From Paracoccus sp. C2R09 (GTDB taxonomy: Bacteria > Pseudomonadota > Alphaproteobacteria > Rhodobacterales > Rhodobacteraceae): DNA of 64,000 bases. The stretch covers positions 62,001-126,000 of the forward strand of contig NZ_JAHKQB010000029.1 in the NCBI RefSeq assembly GCF_018860625.1. The letters are read 5' to 3'. The notes beneath the pieces are model-generated. The model was not told the origin of the DNA. It was given only the letters and a program-made list of their open reading frames with translations, and ran no database searches. Shown here in pieces: positions 60,271-64,000 of the stretch (positions within the stretch are counted from its first letter, which is position 1; every line of letters begins with the position of its first letter). A program made the position numbers and the translations under genes.

Positions 60271-60665
60271 CAGACATCCCCCTCGTACCAGGCGCGGGCG
60301 ACATGGCTCTCGTGCAGGGTGATGCGCAGGCGCTTCAGTCGCGCCGGATTGCCAAGGCCGCCGTCGCGTGCCACGCCTGCCAGCGTGTGGAAGATGTGCT
60401 GACACAGGAATTCGGTCGTGGTGAACTTGCCCGCGAATTCCGGCACCTCGTCCAGGTTCTTGTATCGCAGGGGGGCCAGCGCCGAGGCCAGCGCATCGGT
60501 GGCAAGACCCATGTCGACGACCAGCCCTTCGTCATCCAGCGCCTCGGTAAAGAAGGCGGCATCGACGGTGAATGTCGCGCCATGCATGCCCTGCGCGGGA
60601 CCGAAGGTCGGCGAGGGCAGCGAATGGGCGATCATGATGTGGTCACGGACTTCGACGGCGAACAT
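60270..60665 (-). CDS. 6-pyruvoyl-tetrahydropterin-synthase-fold protein lacking catalytic residues
   Basis: A 131-residue member of the PTPS/QueD fold. The fold markers are present: IAHSLPSP (first zinc His H14), the GMHGATF strand, VVDMGLA (D51), TTTEFLC, and a substrate-binding E119 in TLHES. The normal active site is not: the catalytic Cys position is A24, the HGH zinc motif is HGA (H28, A30), and the DH of the catalytic triad reads RY (67-68). It may have a different activity or act as a binding subunit. AAAGGA precedes the ATG. Confidence 0.8.
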   Translation of the reverse strand: MFAVEVRDHIMIAHSLPSPTFGPAQGMHGATFTVDAAFFTEALDDEGLVVDMGLATDALASALAPLRYKNLDEVPEFAGKFTTTEFLCQHIFHTLAGVARDGGLGNPARLKRLRITLHESHVARAWYEGDV

Positions 60666-60684
60666 GCAGGTTCCTTTGGTCTGT

Positions 60685-61629
60685 TCAGTAGCGGATGCGG
60701 TGACACAGCGTGGCCGCGTCATTGATGATATCGGTCCAGCGGTCAGGAAGTTCCCGAAACGCGGTTTCCCCCGAGACGAGTTCGTCCAGCCTGTCATCCG
60801 CTGCCAGAAGTTCCATCGCCTTGCGCAGGCGGCGGGCATAGTTCCATCGCGCATTGCGTGTATCGGGCAGGCGTCCGACCTGGCTGCTGACAATACGCAG
60901 GCGGCGGCTGTGAAACGCGCCGCCAAGGGGGATCGTCACGGGGGCGGGGTGCCAGCTGGCCTCGGTGATCTGCGCCTCGGTTCCCGCGATGGCGATGGCC
61001 TGGGCAAGCCCCGCCGAGGATGCGCTGGTATGGATGACCGCGTCCTGTTCGTCGGGCGCATCGTCCGGCAGGGCAAAGCGGCACCCGAGCATGCGGGTCA
61101 GATCCTCGCGCGCGGGTTGCGTGTCGATCACTGTCACTTCGGCCCCCGGCAGCCTGGCTGCAAGGCTGGCGATCAGCAGCCCCACGACCCCCGCGCCGAT
61201 CACGGCGATCCGATCGCCCGCGGCGGCCCGGCTGTCCCACAGGACATTCAGCGCGGTTTCCATATTGGCCGTCAGCACCGCGCGTTCCGCGGGCAGATCA
61301 TCGGGCAGCGGCGTCAGTGCATCGTCGGGCAGGCGAAAGCTCTGCTGATGGGGAAACAGGGCAAAGACGTTGCGGTCGCGATACGCCCCTTCGGTCGCGC
61401 GACCGACGGCGCAATATCCGTATTTGACCGGAAAGGGGAAATCGCCCTCTTGAAAGGGGGCGCGCATCCGCTGGTATTCGGCCTTTGGAACCTTCCCATG
61501 CGATATCAGACGCTCGGTCCCCCGGCTAATCCCGGAATAGAGCGTCCGGACCAGGCTGCCCGATCCCTCTTGGCCGGAACGGATGGCGACCTGGTCCGGT
61601 CCTTCGATCCAGAGCGCATCGCCGCTCAT
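60685..61629 (-). CDS. BchC-like medium-chain dehydrogenase
   Basis: A 314-residue zinc-free-looking member of the Tdh-like MDR group. SGISRGTERL, PFQEGDFPFPVKYGY and IGAGVVGLLIASLAA are close in style to bacteriochlorophyllide dehydrogenase BchC, but no photosynthesis genes are here. ATG overlaps the ribA stop (ATGA). In this operon it likely oxidises or reduces a side-chain hydroxyl of the pathway intermediate. Confidence 0.8.
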   Translation of the reverse strand: MSGDALWIEGPDQVAIRSGQEGSGSLVRTLYSGISRGTERLISHGKVPKAEYQRMRAPFQEGDFPFPVKYGYCAVGRATEGAYRDRNVFALFPHQQSFRLPDDALTPLPDDLPAERAVLTANMETALNVLWDSRAAAGDRIAVIGAGVVGLLIASLAARLPGAEVTVIDTQPAREDLTRMLGCRFALPDDAPDEQDAVIHTSASSAGLAQAIAIAGTEAQITEASWHPAPVTIPLGGAFHSRRLRIVSSQVGRLPDTRNARWNYARRLRKAMELLAADDRLDELVSGETAFRELPDRWTDIINDAATLCHRIRY

Positions 61630-62762
61630 GCGAAGAGGTGCCCGGATTTCGCGGCCTTGGTGTCGAGATAACGCGTGTTGTCGGGCCCGCGTCCGACCAT
61701 CAGGCGCACGCGCTCTGCCACGACGATCCCTTCGGATTCCAGGCGCCGGATCTTGGCCGGGTTGTTCGTCAGCAGCCGCACCTGACCGATGCCTAGTTCC
61801 CTCAGAAGCGATGCGCCGACGCGGAAATCGCGTTCGTCATCCTCGAAGCCCAGGCGGTGATTGGCCTCGACCGTGTCCAGGCCCTGATCCTGCAGGCCAT
61901 AGGCGCGCATCTTGTTGGCAAGACCGATGCCGCGGCCCTCCTGGTTCAGATACAGCAGGATACCGCTGCCGGCCTCGTTCATCGCGGCGATGGCTGCCTG
62001 AAGCTGCGGCCCGCAATCGCATTTGAGACTGCCGAGCACGTCGCCCGTGAAACAGGCGGAATGCAGCCGGACAAGCACGGGGCGGGAAGGATCGGGTTCG
62101 CCCACCTGGATGGCGTAATGTTCCGGGCCATGCGTATCCGGCCGGAACACATGCAGACGGCCCGCAGCGGCGGCTGCCATGGGCACCCGGGCGTTCGATA
62201 CGGCACGAGGTCGGTTGGGCAGGCCGGCCTGTGCCAATGCCTCATCCGCCGACAGGATGGACAGGTTGTGCCGCAATGCCGTGGCCATGACATCGGGACC
62301 GGGTACGATCAGCGCGGCGGGAACAAGTTCGGCGGATTTCGCAAGCATGATCGCCGCACGCTGGATCGATCCGGTGACATTCTTCGGCGCACGCGGCAGG
62401 GCGGCAGGCCCCGCCATGCTGCGGGTCGGGTCGGCCATTGCCTGCAGCCATGACAGACGTACATCCCGCGAGACGGGAAAGCGCGCGACATCGGTATCGA
62501 CGGGGTGGTGCAACGCCTCGGCACGGCGGGCGGTCAGGACCAGCTCCATCCCCTCGTCGCGCAGCGCGTCCAGTCGCTCCTTGGTCAGCGTCTCGACCGC
62601 GACGACCATCGCGGCACCGTCATCTCCTGCCAGAACGACGGGCAGTCCCAGCCGCAGATCGCCGACGGTCCGGGCGACGCGTTCCGCCGCGCGCAGCGCC
62701 AGCGGATCCGAAACCGCCGCTATGGGTTGTGATTGCGGGTAGGGGGTCGGGAAGATACGCAT
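61626..62762 (-). CDS. ribA: GTP cyclohydrolase II with degenerate N-terminal DHBP-synthase-like domain
   Basis: A 378-residue fusion. The C-terminal half (from about 195) is an intact GTP cyclohydrolase II: zinc cysteines in HSACFTGD and KCDCG, the catalytic EGRGIGLANK loop, and DTKAAKSGHL. It opens GTP to a diaminopyrimidine phosphate. The N-terminal half resembles RibB in length but has lost the DDExRExE catalytic motif (GLPVVLAGDDGAAMVV instead), so it should not make dihydroxybutanone phosphate. First gene of the five-gene operon. Confidence 0.92.
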   Translation of the reverse strand: MRIFPTPYPQSQPIAAVSDPLALRAAERVARTVGDLRLGLPVVLAGDDGAAMVVAVETLTKERLDALRDEGMELVLTARRAEALHHPVDTDVARFPVSRDVRLSWLQAMADPTRSMAGPAALPRAPKNVTGSIQRAAIMLAKSAELVPAALIVPGPDVMATALRHNLSILSADEALAQAGLPNRPRAVSNARVPMAAAAAGRLHVFRPDTHGPEHYAIQVGEPDPSRPVLVRLHSACFTGDVLGSLKCDCGPQLQAAIAAMNEAGSGILLYLNQEGRGIGLANKMRAYGLQDQGLDTVEANHRLGFEDDERDFRVGASLLRELGIGQVRLLTNNPAKIRRLESEGIVVAERVRLMVGRGPDNTRYLDTKAAKSGHLFA

Positions 62763-62888
62763 GATGCCGCTGTCCGTCTTGTGCCATCGCTAGGGGTTTG
62801 AACGCCCACGGTTTTGCGGTGGTTCCGACAAGGGTCGGCCACGCGGCCGAATGTCGCTGCCAGACATGCCCGGAAGGAGGGAAGGACG

Positions 62889-63632
62889 ATGAATCCGAAG
62901 GCCGCATTGGGGCTGCTGCGATCGATTGCCATCTATTACAATCCGCTGCGCATGGCGCAGATGCGGCGGCATTACGCGCAACTTCTGCAGCCCGGCGATC
63001 TGGTCTTCGACGTGGGGGCGCATGTCGGCACGCGCAGTCGTGCCATGAGGTCCGCCGGGGCGCGTGTCGTCGCGATCGAGCCGCAAGAGCCCTTTGCCGG
63101 GTTCCTGCACCGCAGCTTGCCGCGCGACGTGACACTGATCCGCAAGGCGCTGGGCCCCGCCGAGACGGTCGCCCGGATGTCCGTCAGCAGTCTGCACCCG
63201 ACCGTGTCGTCCCTGTCACCCGATTTCGCCGCCGAGGCCGTTCAGGCACCCGGCTTCGATCATGTGCGCTGGGATCGCAGCCAGCAGGTCGAGGTGACGA
63301 CGCTGGACCGCCTGATCGCGGATCATGGGCAGCCGCGTTTCATCAAGATCGATGTCGAGGGGTATGAGGAGGACGTGCTGTCGGGCCTGTCCCGCCCGGT
63401 TCCGATGCTGTCGGTCGAATACCTGCCCGGCCTGCCCGAGCGCAGCCTGCGTGTCGTCGAACGGATCGAGCGCCTGGGCGATTACCGCTTCAACCCGGTG
63501 GTGGGTGAAAGCGGGCGGTTCCTCTGGCCCGAATGGCGCGATGCGCGGGCAGTGGATCACTGGTTGCGTGGCTTGCCGCGCGACGCGCTCTCGGGCGATC
63601 TCTATGCGCGGAGCGAGGCGGCGAAGCCCTGA
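62889..63632 (+). CDS. FkbM-family methyltransferase
   Basis: A 247-residue SAM methyltransferase with motif I VFDVGAHVGTRSR, the VVAIEP acidic motif, and IKIDVEGYEEDVL, the FkbM hallmark. Members methylate sugar hydroxyls or natural products. The ATG at 62889 has GGAAGGAGGG upstream. Divergent from ribA; may share its promoter region. It overlaps the end of the convergent phosphatase gene by 31 bases. Confidence 0.88.
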   Translation: MNPKAALGLLRSIAIYYNPLRMAQMRRHYAQLLQPGDLVFDVGAHVGTRSRAMRSAGARVVAIEPQEPFAGFLHRSLPRDVTLIRKALGPAETVARMSVSSLHPTVSSLSPDFAAEAVQAPGFDHVRWDRSQQVEVTTLDRLIADHGQPRFIKIDVEGYEEDVLSGLSRPVPMLSVEYLPGLPERSLRVVERIERLGDYRFNPVVGESGRFLWPEWRDARAVDHWLRGLPRDALSGDLYARSEAAKP

Positions 63633-64000
63633 AACAGCTCGGGGCGGGCGGCGATGACATTGCCGCTGTCCTCGGGGCGGTCGTCACGCGTCCAGCCCTC
63701 GACGCGGATGCCGGCCTCGGCGCAGATCACCAGGCCCGCGGCGATGTCCCAGGGGCGCAGGCGGCGTTCCCAGAACCCGTCCAGCCGCCCCGCCGCGACA
63801 TAGGCCAGGTCCAGCGCCGCCGCACCCAGCCTGCGAACGCCCGCGCTGTCGGGCAGCAGGCGCCGCAGATCCTGCGCATGGTCGTCGATATGGGGCATGT
63901 CGCCGAAGGGCAGCCCCGTTCCCCACAGCGCGCCGCCCGCAGGCGGGCAATCGGGCCGGGCCATCGCCCTTCCGTTCAGGGTCGCGCCATGGCCCCTGGC
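63602..64000 (-). CDS. Inositol monophosphatase family protein, 3' part
   Basis: The last 132 residues of a protein continuing past the right edge. LGAAALDLAYVAAGRLDGFWE followed by PWDIAAGLVICAEAG is the family's second metal-binding signature region, with the catalytic Asp in PWDIAAG. The N-terminal Mg site lies outside the window. Substrate (inositol phosphate, PAP or fructose bisphosphate) is not resolved. Confidence 0.88.
   Translation of the reverse strand, partial: ARGHGATLNGRAMARPDCPPAGGALWGTGLPFGDMPHIDDHAQDLRRLLPDSAGVRRLGAAALDLAYVAAGRLDGFWERRLRPWDIAAGLVICAEAGIRVEGWTRDDRPEDSGNVIAARPELFQGFAASLRA

Noticed and set aside
60270..60665. PTPS-like gene as a pseudogene
   Set aside because: The frame is intact, has a good ribosome site and is coupled to the next gene. 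Loss of catalytic residues alone suggests changed function, not decay.
60685..61629. A photosynthesis gene (bchC)
   Set aside because: Resemblance is to the family style only; no bch, crt or puf genes occur, and the operon context is pterin-like.

Overview
The window is GC-rich, densely coded, chromosomal DNA of an alphaproteobacterium of the Rhodobacterales, most probably a Paracoccus. The assignment rests on a membrane-anchored CycM-type cytochrome c552, a Rhodobacterales-type M10/RTX protease, a Mur-like regulator opposite sitABCD, overlapping start/stop junctions throughout, and the general gene mix. I see no insertion sequence, prophage, integrase or CRISPR array; this is core and metabolic chromosome.

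Layout. 1-5.9 kb: recR-ybaB-dnaX, a zinc alcohol dehydrogenase, the SRP RNA gene with its promoter, an SRPBCC protein and prephenate dehydratase. 6-13.8 kb: cycM with a strong terminator, then a yejABEF-type peptide importer whose last gene overlaps a glycosyltransferase. 13.8-18.9 kb: cysS, a squalene/phytoene-synthase-fold protein, and a potBCA-type importer without a binding protein. 18.9-24.9 kb (minus strand): cytochrome P450, membrane hydrolase, M48 protease, VWA protein, a tiny membrane protein and a GH1 glucosidase. 25-29.3 kb: manganese-type sitABCD opposite a Fur/Mur-family gene, with palindromic operators between them, then an IMPACT protein. 29.3-37.1 kb: MDR reductase, ABC-F ATPase, MipA/OmpV porin-like protein, secreted RTX metalloprotease, MscS channel. 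37.2-45.3 kb: a dipeptide-type ABC importer, a co-oriented M20 amidohydrolase and a divergent LysR regulator. 45.3-50.1 kb: tRNA-Arg(CCG), tpiA, two Fe-S assembly genes, tgt, and an FMN riboswitch driving ribH plus an iron alcohol dehydrogenase. 50.1-54.2 kb: the class Ib ribonucleotide reductase operon nrdHIEF, whose leader carries probable NrdR boxes and a cobalamin-riboswitch-like element. 54.3-58.6 kb: universal stress protein, SulP permease with a structured leader, BCCT transporter. 58.6-62.8 kb: a compact five-gene minus-strand operon (below). The window ends with an FkbM methyltransferase and the 3' part of an inositol-phosphatase-family gene.

The most unusual region is 58.6-62.8 kb. 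A GTP cyclohydrolase II carrying a degenerate DHBP-synthase half, a BchC-like dehydrogenase, a 6-pyruvoyl-tetrahydropterin-synthase-fold protein that has lost its catalytic residues and one zinc ligand, a SAM methyltransferase, and a RibD-C-type reductase without a deaminase domain are packed together. They are not under the FMN riboswitch that controls ribH at 48.3 kb. I infer a dedicated pathway from GTP to a methylated pyrimidine or pterin-like compound rather than riboflavin synthesis. Its product cannot be read from sequence alone.
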